From: Candidatus Altimarinota bacterium | GTDB lineage: Bacteria; Patescibacteriota; Gracilibacteria; UBA4473 | Direction of reading: 5' to 3' | Assembly: GCA_020631075.1 (NCBI GenBank) | Contig: JAHDHX010000002.1 | Location: 131,462 to 195,461, forward strand | Length of the DNA: 64,000 bases | Part shown: positions 7,964 through 16,600 of the stretch, in pieces | Numbering within the stretch: the stretch's first letter is position 1 | Layout: each line of letters begins with the position of its first letter | The notes under the pieces: generated by a model | Seen by the model: the letters and a program-made list of their open reading frames with translations, nothing else | Told to the model about the DNA's origin: nothing | Databases searched by the model: none | Translations under genes and position numbers: made by a program

Positions 7964-8575
7964 CGGGTTCTATTATGCCCGATATATGACCAGATGACGA
8001 GTGAAGTGGATGGGGGTGTTTTGGAGGTGGATTAGGTGAAATATGTGTGGACTTTTAACGGGGGGGGAAAGTCCACGGTTGAGCGAACCGTGGTTCGCTG
8101 TCGCAACGCAGCTGGGCAATCTTCAGGCGGGTCGCTATCGCTCCCTGCACTTCAGATTCCCGCTGCTCTTTCCTCGCGAGTCTGAAATTGTCACAGACGG
8201 AGCGACTCGCTCGGATGTTCAGACATACAGACATCTTGAATGCTGCAGGTGACTTGATTCCGCCAAGGCTCCATCTGCGCAACCCTTTCGCATTCGCTGG
8301 AGTTCTTTCGTCGCTGGTTGATTTCGCTGTGGGTCGCTCGCCGCTCCAAACTGGCTCAATCACCGCTGCTCTTTCCTCCGCGATCGCTACACTATGAGTC
8401 AGGTGGCGCGATCACCTCGGAGGACTGCAGCAGGTAGTTCGGTGTCTTGAATGCTGGGGGGAGGGGGGAATTTTTCTGTGTGATGAGTGGGTTTGGTGGA
8501 CTGGGGGAGCGAACCACTGTGGGACAGTTTTGGGCCGAAATGGCTGTAATCTGAAAGTGAGATGAAGGGTGGGGT
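7964..8575. repeat. 612-bp gene-free stretch with tandem degenerate repeats and nested hairpins
   Basis: Two repeat units share, in order, GGGTCGCT (8129 and 8331), CCGCTGCTCTTTCCTC (8160-8175 and 8363-8378, 16 of 16 identical), a CTCGGA segment, and TCTTGAATGCTG (8234-8245 and 8445-8456). The period is about 202-211 bp. A third partial copy is at the window start. At the left side perfect stems overlap one another: GTGGACTTT/AAAGTCCAC (8047-8055 with 8068-8076), CCACGGTT/AACCGTGG (8073-8080 with 8086-8093) and AGCGAACC/GGTTCGCT (8082-8089 with 8092-8099). These are mutually exclusive in part. I see no convincing gene; short ORFs here look like chance. A structured RNA or decayed mobile element is possible. 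Confidence 0.6.
7972..7977 (-). promoter_or_regulatory. -10 element of the FGase-like gene
   Basis: The minus strand reads CATAAT, then AGAACCCG, then ATG. The -35 is weak (TCGTCA at 17 nt). Confidence 0.4.
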
Positions 8576-9061
8576 TTATTGCAGGTCGGCGGGGCCAAAA
8601 CCCAAGGGGAGTAAATTTTCGATGCCGACGGTTTCGTAAATTTCACCGTTCACTTTCACCATTAAAATTCTGAGAGGTTGGCTGACGATGTCTTCGACCT
8701 CTTTGATAACCTGACGACAGACACCGCACGGTGTGATGAGTGTTGGTTTTTGGTCTGGGCCAACGACCGCGATGGTGCGGACTTGTTTAGTGGTTTCTTG
8801 ACCGAGTTTCATAACAGAAAATAGTGCGACCTGCTCTGCGCAGGTGGTGGGGCCGTAGGCGGCGTTTTCGATATTGGCACCTGTGATGATCTGGCCGTCG
8901 GCGAGTTGCACGGCGGCGCCGACCTGAAACTCTGAATAGGGGGAATGGGAGCCTGCCCGAGCTGCAAGAGCGGCGCTGACGAGAAGCTGGTCGGGTGGAG
9001 TGAGTTCGTTTTGGTTTTCGTACACCGTGAACTGGGCGGTTATTTCAATTTTTTTAGGCAT
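8576..9061 (-). CDS. cdd: Cytidine deaminase
   Basis: 161 aa, slightly longer than the usual 130-140 because of about 25 extra N-terminal residues (MPKKIEITAQFTVYENQNEL). It converts cytidine or deoxycytidine to uridine in pyrimidine salvage. The core has SHSPYSEFQVGAA, GANIENAAYG, the catalytic TTCAEQ (C74, E76) and the second zinc pair PCGVC (C112, C115). The usual CAER is CAEQ here, so the arginine that normally eases the charge of the zinc cysteines is replaced by glutamine. The gene has its own promoter in an AT-rich upstream stretch. Confidence 0.9.
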   Translation of the reverse strand: MPKKIEITAQFTVYENQNELTPPDQLLVSAALAARAGSHSPYSEFQVGAAVQLADGQIITGANIENAAYGPTTCAEQVALFSVMKLGQETTKQVRTIAVVGPDQKPTLITPCGVCRQVIKEVEDIVSQPLRILMVKVNGEIYETVGIENLLPLGFGPADLQ

Positions 9062-9091
9062 TTGTTTTTTTGTAATCTTTATTCATTTTTT

Positions 9092-9121
9092 ATCAAATTT
9101 ATTCTTATATTCTAATGTCAA
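9092..9121 (-). promoter_or_regulatory. Promoter of cdd
   Basis: On the minus strand a perfect TTGACA (plus 9116-9121) is followed after 18 nt by TTTGAT (9092-9097), about 30 nt before the start. The surrounding sequence is strongly AT-rich compared with flanking genes. Confidence 0.5.
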
Positions 9122-9168
9122 TCGCAGTTGTTTGGTTTGGGCGGGCGCTGGGGCATACTCACGGGTGA

Positions 9169-10641
9169 ATGCCTGATGCGAAACAGATCGGACTCAATGC
9201 TCTGGCGCAAGTGCTGGGGAAAGCCAGCACGGTGGTGGCGAGCTTGCTCATCGTCAAAATTATTACTGGGTTTGGACGGGAGTTTTATGGGTCGTACCTC
9301 AATGCGTATGAATATCTGGCCTTTTTTGGGGTGATTGCTGATGCGGGACTCTTTGCCATTGCGGTGCGGCAGATGTCGCAGACACCTGAACATGAGGAGA
9401 TGATTTTGGGGAATATCCTCACGTTGCGGTTGGTGTTTCTGGTCTGTGTGTTGCTGCTGGCGGGGGTGTCGGCGCAGTGGGTGTATGCGGAGAGTGAGCT
9501 GATCAGCCGTGGGATATGGATAACGGGGATAAGCATGAGCCTGACGATCGTGGCGGGGACGCTGAGTGCGGTGCTGCAGCGGCGAATGAAGATTCAGTAT
9601 TTTTCGGGGGCTTTGGCGCTGAGCAAGGTGCTGTTGGCGGGGTTGGTGTTTTGGATCAGTGGGTGCGGGGTGTGGCCGCTGGAATGTGCGGGGGGGGCGA
9701 CGGCGGAGACGTTTTATGCTTTGCTGTGGGCGGGGGTGGTGATAAACGTGGTGCTGGTGGGGCTGGTATATGCCGCGGTGCGGCGGTATGTGCGGATATG
9801 GCCACAGTGGAATGGAGAATTTTGTCGGCAGATATTGCGGGAGTCGTTGCCGTTTGGGTTGGCGCTGGTGTTGCAGACCTTATATCTGCGTTTGGATACG
9901 ATCCTGATATATCGGGTGCTGGGGGAAGGGGCTTCGGGGACGTATGGGGTGGCGGTGCGGGTGCTGGAGAGTTGTCTGGTGGTGGGGGTGTTTTTTGCTC
10001 AGGCGATGCTGCCCCGAATGTCGGGGGATGAGGCGGATGATGCGGCGCTGGGGGCGACCATAACGTGGGGGGTGGAGAAGCTGCTGCTGCTCGCATTACC
10101 ACTGGTGGTGGGGGCGGTGGTGTATGCGGAAGAGATCGTGCTGGTGCTGGCGAATGAGACGTACCTGACCCAGGGGGGGCAGCCCGGGGCGGAGGTGATG
10201 TTGCGGGTGCTGATAGTGACTGTCGTTTTGGCGTACTTGAACCAGCTGTTTACCTATAGCCTGGTGGCGAGGGGGCGGCAGCGGTTTTTGCTGGGGGTGA
10301 ATGCGGCTGCGTTGGCCGCCAATGCGGGGCTGAATGTGTGGCTACTCCCCCAATATGGACTGCTGGCGGCGGCGGGGAGCACGGTGCTGTGTGAGTTGCT
10401 GGTGCTGGGGCTGCTGTGGCGGACGCTGGCGCCGACGGTCAGCTGGCGGTGGAGCCGCCGAGCGTGGGGGGCGATGCTGGTGGGGTGTGTGGCGATTGGG
10501 GGTTTATATACGCTGACGCCCTTGCGCGAAAACTTGCTGTTGGCGGTGGGGTTGGGGCCGATCGTGTATGGGGGGATCGTCTATGCGCTGGTGCCGCGGT
10601 CGTGGTGGCTGTTGCCTGAGCGGTCCCCTACTCTGGGTTGA
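9169..10641 (+). CDS. Polysaccharide flippase, Wzx/MurJ-like (MOP superfamily)
   Basis: 490 aa with 12-14 hydrophobic segments spread over the whole length. The N terminus (KQIGLNALAQVLGKASTVVASLLIVKIITG) has the pattern of Polysacc_synt family transporters, which flip undecaprenyl-linked glycans across the membrane. The repeated helix-pair layout, for example FCRQILRESLPFGLALVLQTLYLRLDTILI, fits the family. MurJ is the alternative, but the neighbouring WecG/TagA-type glycosyltransferase suggests an O-antigen or capsule-like role. Its 3' end overlaps the convergent RNHCP gene by 14 nt. Confidence 0.85.
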   Translation: MPDAKQIGLNALAQVLGKASTVVASLLIVKIITGFGREFYGSYLNAYEYLAFFGVIADAGLFAIAVRQMSQTPEHEEMILGNILTLRLVFLVCVLLLAGVSAQWVYAESELISRGIWITGISMSLTIVAGTLSAVLQRRMKIQYFSGALALSKVLLAGLVFWISGCGVWPLECAGGATAETFYALLWAGVVINVVLVGLVYAAVRRYVRIWPQWNGEFCRQILRESLPFGLALVLQTLYLRLDTILIYRVLGEGASGTYGVAVRVLESCLVVGVFFAQAMLPRMSGDEADDAALGATITWGVEKLLLLALPLVVGAVVYAEEIVLVLANETYLTQGGQPGAEVMLRVLIVTVVLAYLNQLFTYSLVARGRQRFLLGVNAAALAANAGLNVWLLPQYGLLAAAGSTVLCELLVLGLLWRTLAPTVSWRWSRRAWGAMLVGCVAIGGLYTLTPLRENLLLAVGLGPIVYGGIVYALVPRSWWLLPERSPTLG

Positions 10642-10942
10642 GGAGGGTTCGGAGGATGTCGGGGTTGTCTTCGTCGAGGACGCGGTTGGGTTGCTGGTGC
10701 CCGCAGACGCTACACTGGTGGATGACGCGATGGTAGGAGCCGCGCCGTAGCGTGGAGCGGATGGGGCGCATGAGCCCGCCGCAATTGGCTGCGCGGTCAC
10801 CCGGCATGATGTCGAGGTGGACGGAGTGCAAACAATGCGGGCAGTGGTTGCGACAGGTGGACTGGGCTGGGGGGACACTCGTGCCGCAGTGGGCGCAGGT
10901 GAAGCCTTCATTGACCACGGTGAAGCGGGAGTTAGAGTGCAT
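10628..10942 (-). CDS. RNHCP domain zinc-ribbon protein
   Basis: 104 aa. It carries two CxxC pairs near the N terminus (CAHC and CPHC), the family signature RNHCPHCLHSVHLD, then PGDRAANCGGLMRPI and a final CSVC pair. The RNHCP family is small and of unknown biochemical function; the cysteine pattern implies structural zinc. TATAAT lies 8 nt upstream of the ATG, inside the divergent wecG-like gene, so the transcript is almost leaderless. The start is only 2 nt from the start of that divergent gene. Confidence 0.85.
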   Translation of the reverse strand: MHSNSRFTVVNEGFTCAHCGTSVPPAQSTCRNHCPHCLHSVHLDIMPGDRAANCGGLMRPIRSTLRRGSYHRVIHQCSVCGHQQPNRVLDEDNPDILRTLLNPE

Positions 10943-10944
10943 GT

Positions 10945-11679
10945 GTGCAAATTATAGACGTGATGGGTGTGCCGATCCACTCGGTGGATGAAACGGAGCG
11001 CGATGCGTTGCTGGGGGGATTGCTGCGGGGCGAAAAGGGGGTGCACGTGGCGACGGTGAATCCTGAATTCCTCGTGCGGGGGGCGCGGGAGGCGCGGTTT
11101 GGGGAGATCCTCCGACAGAAGACGCTCAACCTGTGTGATGGCTATGGGATAGTGCTGCTGTGTCGCTGGCTGGGGCTGGGGCAGATGCACCGTCACACGG
11201 GGGTGACCCTGGCCGAGAGAGTGTGTGCCCTGGCGGCGGAAACGGGGCAAGGGGTGTGGCTGGTGGGAGGCCGCGGGGTCGCGCCGACGGCCCAAAGATG
11301 GCTGCAAGAGCGGCAACCGAACCTGCGCGTGCTGGGGGCGGAAGACGGGGCCCCTGACGAGGTGTCGGCGGCATTGCGGGTGGCGCGACCCGCGGTGGTG
11401 CTGGTGGCGATGGGGGCGCCGAAACAGGCGTATTACATCCGTCGGTTGCTGCGCGAGGTGCCCAGTGTGCGGCTGGCGATGGGGGTGGGGGGGACGTTTG
11501 ATTTCTGGGCGGGGCGGGTGCCGCGGGCCCCTGCGTGGATGCAGGACTGGGGCGTGGAGTGGTTGTATAGACTGCTCAAACAGCCGCGCCTGCGGGGGAG
11601 GCGGATCTGGCGGGCGGTGGGGGTTTACCCGTGGTTGATGCTGAAATGGTGGTGGCGAGCAGGACGAGAGAAGATCTAG
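10945..11679 (+). CDS. WecG/TagA/CpsF-family glycosyltransferase (GT26)
   Basis: 244 aa. Family motifs are VATVNPEFLVRGARE, LCDGYGIVLLCRWLG, RHTGVTLAE, VAMGAPKQAYYI, and GVGGTFDFWAGRVPRAPAW. GT26 enzymes add N-acetylmannosamine-type sugars to lipid-linked intermediates of teichoic acid, enterobacterial common antigen or capsule. The start is a GTG: QIIDVMGVPI preserves the first beta strand, and TAGAGT lies 6 nt before it. The ATG at 10963 would cut that strand. The last codon and the stop of the convergent 135-aa gene share CTAG. The flippase just upstream fits a joint role in surface polymer assembly. Confidence 0.9.
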   Translation: MQIIDVMGVPIHSVDETERDALLGGLLRGEKGVHVATVNPEFLVRGAREARFGEILRQKTLNLCDGYGIVLLCRWLGLGQMHRHTGVTLAERVCALAAETGQGVWLVGGRGVAPTAQRWLQERQPNLRVLGAEDGAPDEVSAALRVARPAVVLVAMGAPKQAYYIRRLLREVPSVRLAMGVGGTFDFWAGRVPRAPAWMQDWGVEWLYRLLKQPRLRGRRIWRAVGVYPWLMLKWWWRAGREKI

Positions 11680-12083
11680 AGACTGTCGAGCTCGGACAAG
11701 AGGTCGTCTTCGTTTTGGGCTTCGGCAGCGCGGGATTCGGCTTCACGCTCTTGCAGCTGGGCCTGCTCGGCGACTCGTTTTTGGCCTTCGGACTGGGCGA
11801 TGGCGTTGGCCTGCTGGTCGGACATGGGTTTTGTCTTCCCGTACTTTTGGCGGATCTCGGCCAGCTTGTCACGCTCACGCGTTAGGATGCCGCGGAGGCG
11901 TTCGAGCTGTTCGGGCTTCATGACCTGGGTGAGGTTGAACCAGTATTGCCGTTCGCCGTCGTCCATCGACTCGGACTCCAGAATGAGCTGGACGAGCTCG
12001 GGGTCAGACTCCATGAGCTGGGGGGGGACGGTGAAGTCAGTGACCGTCTTGCCGGTGGTGGTGTGTATGAGGGTGAAGTCCAT
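11676..12083 (-). CDS. Uncharacterised 135-aa coiled-coil protein
   Basis: The N-terminal half (TLIHTTTGKTVTDFTVPPQLMESDPELVQLILESESMDDGERQYWFNLTQVM) looks folded and is followed from about residue 58 by a long charged helix rich in Glu, Arg, Gln and Ala, ending in an acidic tail EDDLLSELDSL. No domain is recognised. No signal peptide or membrane segment is present, so it is probably cytoplasmic. A promoter with TTGCTC-16-CATACT ends 9 nt before the ATG. It is convergent with the wecG-like gene, stops overlapping in CTAG. Confidence 0.75.
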   Translation of the reverse strand: MDFTLIHTTTGKTVTDFTVPPQLMESDPELVQLILESESMDDGERQYWFNLTQVMKPEQLERLRGILTRERDKLAEIRQKYGKTKPMSDQQANAIAQSEGQKRVAEQAQLQEREAESRAAEAQNEDDLLSELDSL

Positions 12084-12092
12084 GACGGGGAG

Positions 12093-12120
12093 AGTATGCT
12101 GCCATGGTAGATGGGAGCAA
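12093..12120 (-). promoter_or_regulatory. Promoter of the 135-aa gene
   Basis: The minus strand has TTGCTC (plus 12115-12120), 16 nt, CATACT (12093-12098), then 9 nt to the ATG, which predicts a leader of about 2-3 nt. Confidence 0.5.
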
Positions 12121-12157
12121 GGGGCGGTTTAAGATTTTGTCTTTACAAGCGCGAGAG

Positions 12158-13621
12158 TTATTGGTTGATCTGTGGGGTATAGTCTGCCTTGAGGGCGGGG
12201 CCGAGGAGCCGAGAGAGCTCAGTGCGCTCGTTGGGGTGGTTTCGGCTGATTTGATTGTCGTACCACGAGCGGAGGGTACTGAAGTCGATGGGGTTGCTGG
12301 GTGACTGGAAAAGCTGGTCAACCACGCCGAGCTGAAAGAGGTGTGAGCCGCCGTCTTTGGCTTTGTCGGAGGCTTGGGTGCTGCTGATAATCTTGTCGGC
12401 GGCGCTGAGATATTTTACGGCTTTGAGGGCGTAGGTTGCTTTTTCGGTGGGGGTACTGGTGGGGAGGCCCTTTAGATGAGAGAAGTCGTAGGTGGGGGCT
12501 TTGATGTCTGTGCTGTCGAACTGGGTACTGAAGAGCGCACCAGTGACGGCGGTGAGGATGGCTTGGCGGAAGTCATTATGCAGGGGGTACTCCTCACCCG
12601 AGCCGCGGGTGAGTCGCTGGATCTGCGTGACGAAGCCTTCGAGGCCGTTGTCGTCTTGTCCGATTTGCAGGGCGACATTTGTGTCTAGTTTATTTTTATT
12701 GCCGATGAGGTTGTGAACAGCTTTGCCGATGATGTCTTGAAACTCCTTTTTGTAGGATTGGAAGCGGGCTTGGGTTTCTGGGTCGGCGTTGGGGGCGGTG
12801 GCTTTCTCGGCCAGGGAGTTGAGGTCGGTGCCGAAGGGCCAGAAGATACCGTTGTCAACGTTGGCTTTGCCGAAGCTGTGCCAGCTGCCGAAGAGATCTT
12901 GGAGATAATCTTCAACCTTTTGTGTCTGAAGGGAGATGTTTTTGGTGGCGGCGTCAACCACGGTGGTGTCGATGGATTCGGTGCTGTTGCCGGGGATGAC
13001 GGTTTGGTTGGAGTGGTCTTGGTTTTGAGTGACTTCTTCGTTGAGGGCGGACTTTTCGGTGTTTACCTCTTGCAGGAGGCCGAGGGAGATAGAGAGTTCC
13101 TCTATGATGGCGGAGGGCTCTTTGTCCCAGCCTGTCCAGCTGCCGATGTAATTACAGAAGCCTTCCCAGTGGTTGCTGACAATATTGCGGTTGTTGTTGT
13201 CGGCTTGGCGGAGTTTGTCGATCTGATCACCAAAGGTGGCGAAGACTTGGCTGAAGGTGTATTCGCCGTTTGAGTCTTTGGCAATTTGCTCGAGGGCGGT
13301 GATCATTTCTTTGACGCTCTGTTTGGTGAATCCTTCTTTTTTGATCGACTGGATGCCGTCGGTGGCGACGGCGACTTCGACAAATTGTTCGGTCTTGGGG
13401 TCGGGGATCCAGCCGTCTGGGGCGTCGGGGCCAGAGGCGACATTGCTGGCGAATTTTGCGAATTGGTCAACGACGGCTTCGACCTTTTGGACGATGGCTT
13501 GGTCGTAGATGGGGTACTCTTTGCTGTCAAACGTGGGGGTGACCTCCTGACTGCCTGAGTTGAAAATCAAACGAGGGGTGCCCAGTGGGAAGCGGTGAAC
13601 GTGGGAAGAGAAGTGTTTCAT
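12158..13621 (-). CDS. Uncharacterised 487-aa protein
   Basis: Start placed at the ATG at 13621 (MKHFSSHVHRFPLG); the track start at 13657 would place the promoter inside the gene. The rest is mostly helical, with conserved-looking aromatic patches (NHWEGFCNYIGSWTGWDKEP, DLFGSWHSFGKANVDNGIFWPFG). There is no signal peptide or membrane helix. It follows the 1615-aa gene on the same strand but has its own strong promoter with the ATG 6 nt after the -10. Codon use differs somewhat from neighbours, with more AT-rich codons. No homology is recognised; proximity suggests a partnership with the 1615-aa protein. Confidence 0.8.
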   Translation of the reverse strand: MKHFSSHVHRFPLGTPRLIFNSGSQEVTPTFDSKEYPIYDQAIVQKVEAVVDQFAKFASNVASGPDAPDGWIPDPKTEQFVEVAVATDGIQSIKKEGFTKQSVKEMITALEQIAKDSNGEYTFSQVFATFGDQIDKLRQADNNNRNIVSNHWEGFCNYIGSWTGWDKEPSAIIEELSISLGLLQEVNTEKSALNEEVTQNQDHSNQTVIPGNSTESIDTTVVDAATKNISLQTQKVEDYLQDLFGSWHSFGKANVDNGIFWPFGTDLNSLAEKATAPNADPETQARFQSYKKEFQDIIGKAVHNLIGNKNKLDTNVALQIGQDDNGLEGFVTQIQRLTRGSGEEYPLHNDFRQAILTAVTGALFSTQFDSTDIKAPTYDFSHLKGLPTSTPTEKATYALKAVKYLSAADKIISSTQASDKAKDGGSHLFQLGVVDQLFQSPSNPIDFSTLRSWYDNQISRNHPNERTELSRLLGPALKADYTPQINQ

Positions 13622-13627
13622 CTGCTC

Positions 13628-13657
13628 AGTATAGCACAATTGAAGTTTACAAATCAA
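13628..13657 (-). promoter_or_regulatory. Strong promoter with leaderless start
   Basis: The minus strand reads TTGATT (plus 13652-13657), 18 nt, TATACT (13628-13633) with a TG extension, GAGCAG, then ATG. Transcription should begin at or next to the start codon. Confidence 0.65.
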
Positions 13658-13663
13658 TGGAGT

Positions 13664-16600
13664 CTAGGTGGGGAGATTGTCTAGCTCGAAATAGGTGGGG
13701 TCGGCCAAGATGCTGCTGGCGACCTTGGAGCGGAGCTCTTTTTGGAATTTGATCTTGGAGGTGGTGTCTTGGGTGGAGTCAGAGTAGAGCCGGGCGATGC
13801 GGATGAGGGTCTGGGCGCCTGTGGGACTTGAGACGCTGCCAGCTGAAAGTTTGGCCACGGACTGTTGCAGGGCGGACGTGATGCGGCCGTGGAGCTCGGG
13901 TGTGCGGAGGTCGGCCATGAGGGTGCCCAGTGAGGTGAGGAGCTGGGCGTGCACTGGGGCGGACTGCGGTGCGGCCAAGAGGTTTGGGGTGCCGAGCGAC
14001 TGCAGGAGGGGTTTGAGCTCGGTGAAGTCGAGGTTTTTGTCGTAGTCACCCTGAAACAGGTCGGTGGTGAGGAAGCCTTGGTAGCGTTCGACGAGATGGC
14101 TGAGGGAGGCGGCGTCAGCGTAGCCCTGCTGGATGGCGGTGGCGTGTGGCCCGAGGTCAGTGAAGGTGGTTTTGAATCGGCTGAGGACGGTGGTGGGGTC
14201 GAGGTCACCAAACGGGAGCTGGCCGTAGAGCAGGCTGCGTTGCTCGTTTTCTGTTTGAATGAAGGCAGTGAGGGCGTTTTCAAACTCGGTGGGGGTGCTG
14301 GTGAGGGCGTCGAGGATGATTTTATGTTGGGCTTCGATCTGGGTGATGGTCAGGCCAGTGTCGAGCCCGTGGGCGACGACGTCGGCGTAGGAGTCGGCGT
14401 GGTCGAAGAAGTCTTCGACCATGGGTACGCCGCGGAGGCGGTGGCCGTAGCCCAAGGTGAGGAGGGCGTCGATGACGGGGCGGATGGTGGGGTGGGTGGA
14501 GAGGGTTTCATTATAGACGGCGGCCCAGTCGCCTGTGGCGGGGTCGTGCTCGCTGGGGGTGTTGTCTTTATCTACTTTGGGTTGGTATTCCTCCCGCACT
14601 ATGCCGGCCAATAGCCCGCCGAGGGAAACGGCGGCGTGCTGGCCGTCGGTGGTCATGAGAATTTGCTCAGGCAGGGACAAGAGCTGGGCGTTGCTGGTGT
14701 CTCGGCCAGCGGCGTTGAACGGGGGGTTGTCGGGGTGGTAGTATTGCTGCAGGTACTCACCCGTGGACACCAGCCGAAAAGGGGTGGCGGTGTCGAACCC
14801 GATGGCGCCAGTCTTAAAGACTTTTTCGAGATTTTTGAGGTCGCGGCGGGAGAGGCCATTTTTGAAGGTGGGGTGGCCGTTGATGTCCTTGTAGGCGTCG
14901 ACGTTGGCGAGGAGGTTTTCGACGCCGAGCTTGACGGTGGGGTCAAGCTGGAGGTAGTGCTTGTAGGCGGCGCGGCTGGCGAAGAGGTCTTGCCAGTCTT
15001 CTTGACCAGTGGTGAAGGCTTTTTCCAGTTTTTTCTGAATTTCTTCGGCTTTGTCGCGGATGGCTTGGGTTTGGTCGAGGTGTTGCTGGTGATCGGTGTA
15101 GTTTTGGCGGAGGCTGTCGAACCAGTCCTGCACGTTGCCCATGGGGAAGAAGAAGTCGCCTGTGTCGGTGACGGAACGGTCCTTGAACTTCGGGTAGCCG
15201 CTGACCGTGACGTAGCGCCCTGTGTAGGCGGTGGGTGAGTTGTCGGGGGTGATTTTGTTTTTGCCCCACTCGACCCACTCGCTGATGGTGCTTTTGGCTT
15301 CGGCGGGGACGATGTTTTCCCAGCCTACGTAGGCGGCGCCTTTGGCCAGTAGGAGCCCGAGGGCGGTCCAGGTGAAGTAGTTTTTGGGGTTGAGGTACCA
15401 ACGGCCGATGCGGGGGGCGAGACTCTGGGACTGGAAGAAGCTCCAGCCGAGGTAGAGGCCCGCGGCTCCGCCGAGGGCTTTGGCGCCGTTGGAGAGGTCT
15501 TTGGATTTCAGGAAGTCGGGGTCGGTGACGTCGAATTTGTCACGGAGGACGGCGTCATGGAAGGCGGTGATGTGAGAATTGTCCAGCTGGAGGTCGGTGC
15601 GGTGGTTGTCGTCGACATTCTGCGAGAGGCACTGGGCGAGGTGCACGTAGGCGGTTTTGAGTTTTTGGCTGTCAGGGCTGTCTTCGATTTCCTTCCCGAT
15701 GGTGGCGGCGGTGCCGTCGGCCAAGTAGGGGGTGAGGTCGTCAATGGCGTGGAGAAATTTCTCGTCGGGGGGCATGACGTCGGGGGCGAACTCGTCGGCG
15801 TCAAGGTTAAGGTTACTGAGTTTGGTTCGTTTTTTGATTTCAGATTTGGTGTGTTGGCGGTACTGCTCGATGACTTCAGCGAGGCTGTCGCCTTTGCGGA
15901 GAGATTTGGGGATGAAACCCGTTTGCCCTTTTTCTTTACTGAGGTTGGTGATGTATTTTTTGAGTAAGTAGACGGCGTCGGCGCCCTTGGACGTGACGGC
16001 GAAGAGGGCAACTTCGTGCGGGGAATTATTGCGGTCGTAGAGGCCTTTTATGCCCTTGAGCGAGGCGCGGATGCTCGGGGTGGTGAGCGCCTGGGCGACG
16101 TCGGCGTGGGTGGCGCGGCGACTGGCGGAGAAGCTCTCTATCAGGTCGATGGCGTTGCGGTTGCGGCTGGCGCTGGCGGACACGCCCGTGAACCCCGCGA
16201 GGGTGTCGCGGTCGATGCCGAAGAAGTCCCAGATTTCTTGCGGGATGATGGAGGCGACCTGGTGCAGGAGGCCCTTAATGCGGCCCGCTTGCCAGGCAAC
16301 CATTTGCAGCTCGGAGGGTTTGGTGCGGAGCTTGTAGTCGTGGAACCAGTCAGACCAGACCATGGCACCAGTGCCCGTGGCGTCGACGTAGGCGTCGTAG
16401 GCGTCGCCTGGGTCGGTGTCACGCATATGGCGGGGGACGGTGTCTTTTTTCTTCAAGATGGCCTGGTGGAGGTCGAGTTGCTCCTTGAGCTGCTGGGGGG
16501 ACATCCCCGTGAGTTCGTCTTCGGTGAATTTGAGCTGGGCGGTGCCGCCGTACTCCGTCAGGAGGTCGGTGAAGATCTGGAAGTTTTGCTGTTGGCGTTG

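Noticed and set aside
8055-8363. 102-aa minus-strand ORF in the gene-free gap
   Set aside because: It runs through the degenerate repeats and hairpins, has no recognisable pattern, and its codon use is unlike the neighbours.
8160-8380. Possible RNase P RNA because of GAGGAAAG on the minus strand
   Set aside because: The GAGGAAAG core occurs twice as part of a repeat, and the partner P4 strand and the other universal RNase P segments are not found nearby.
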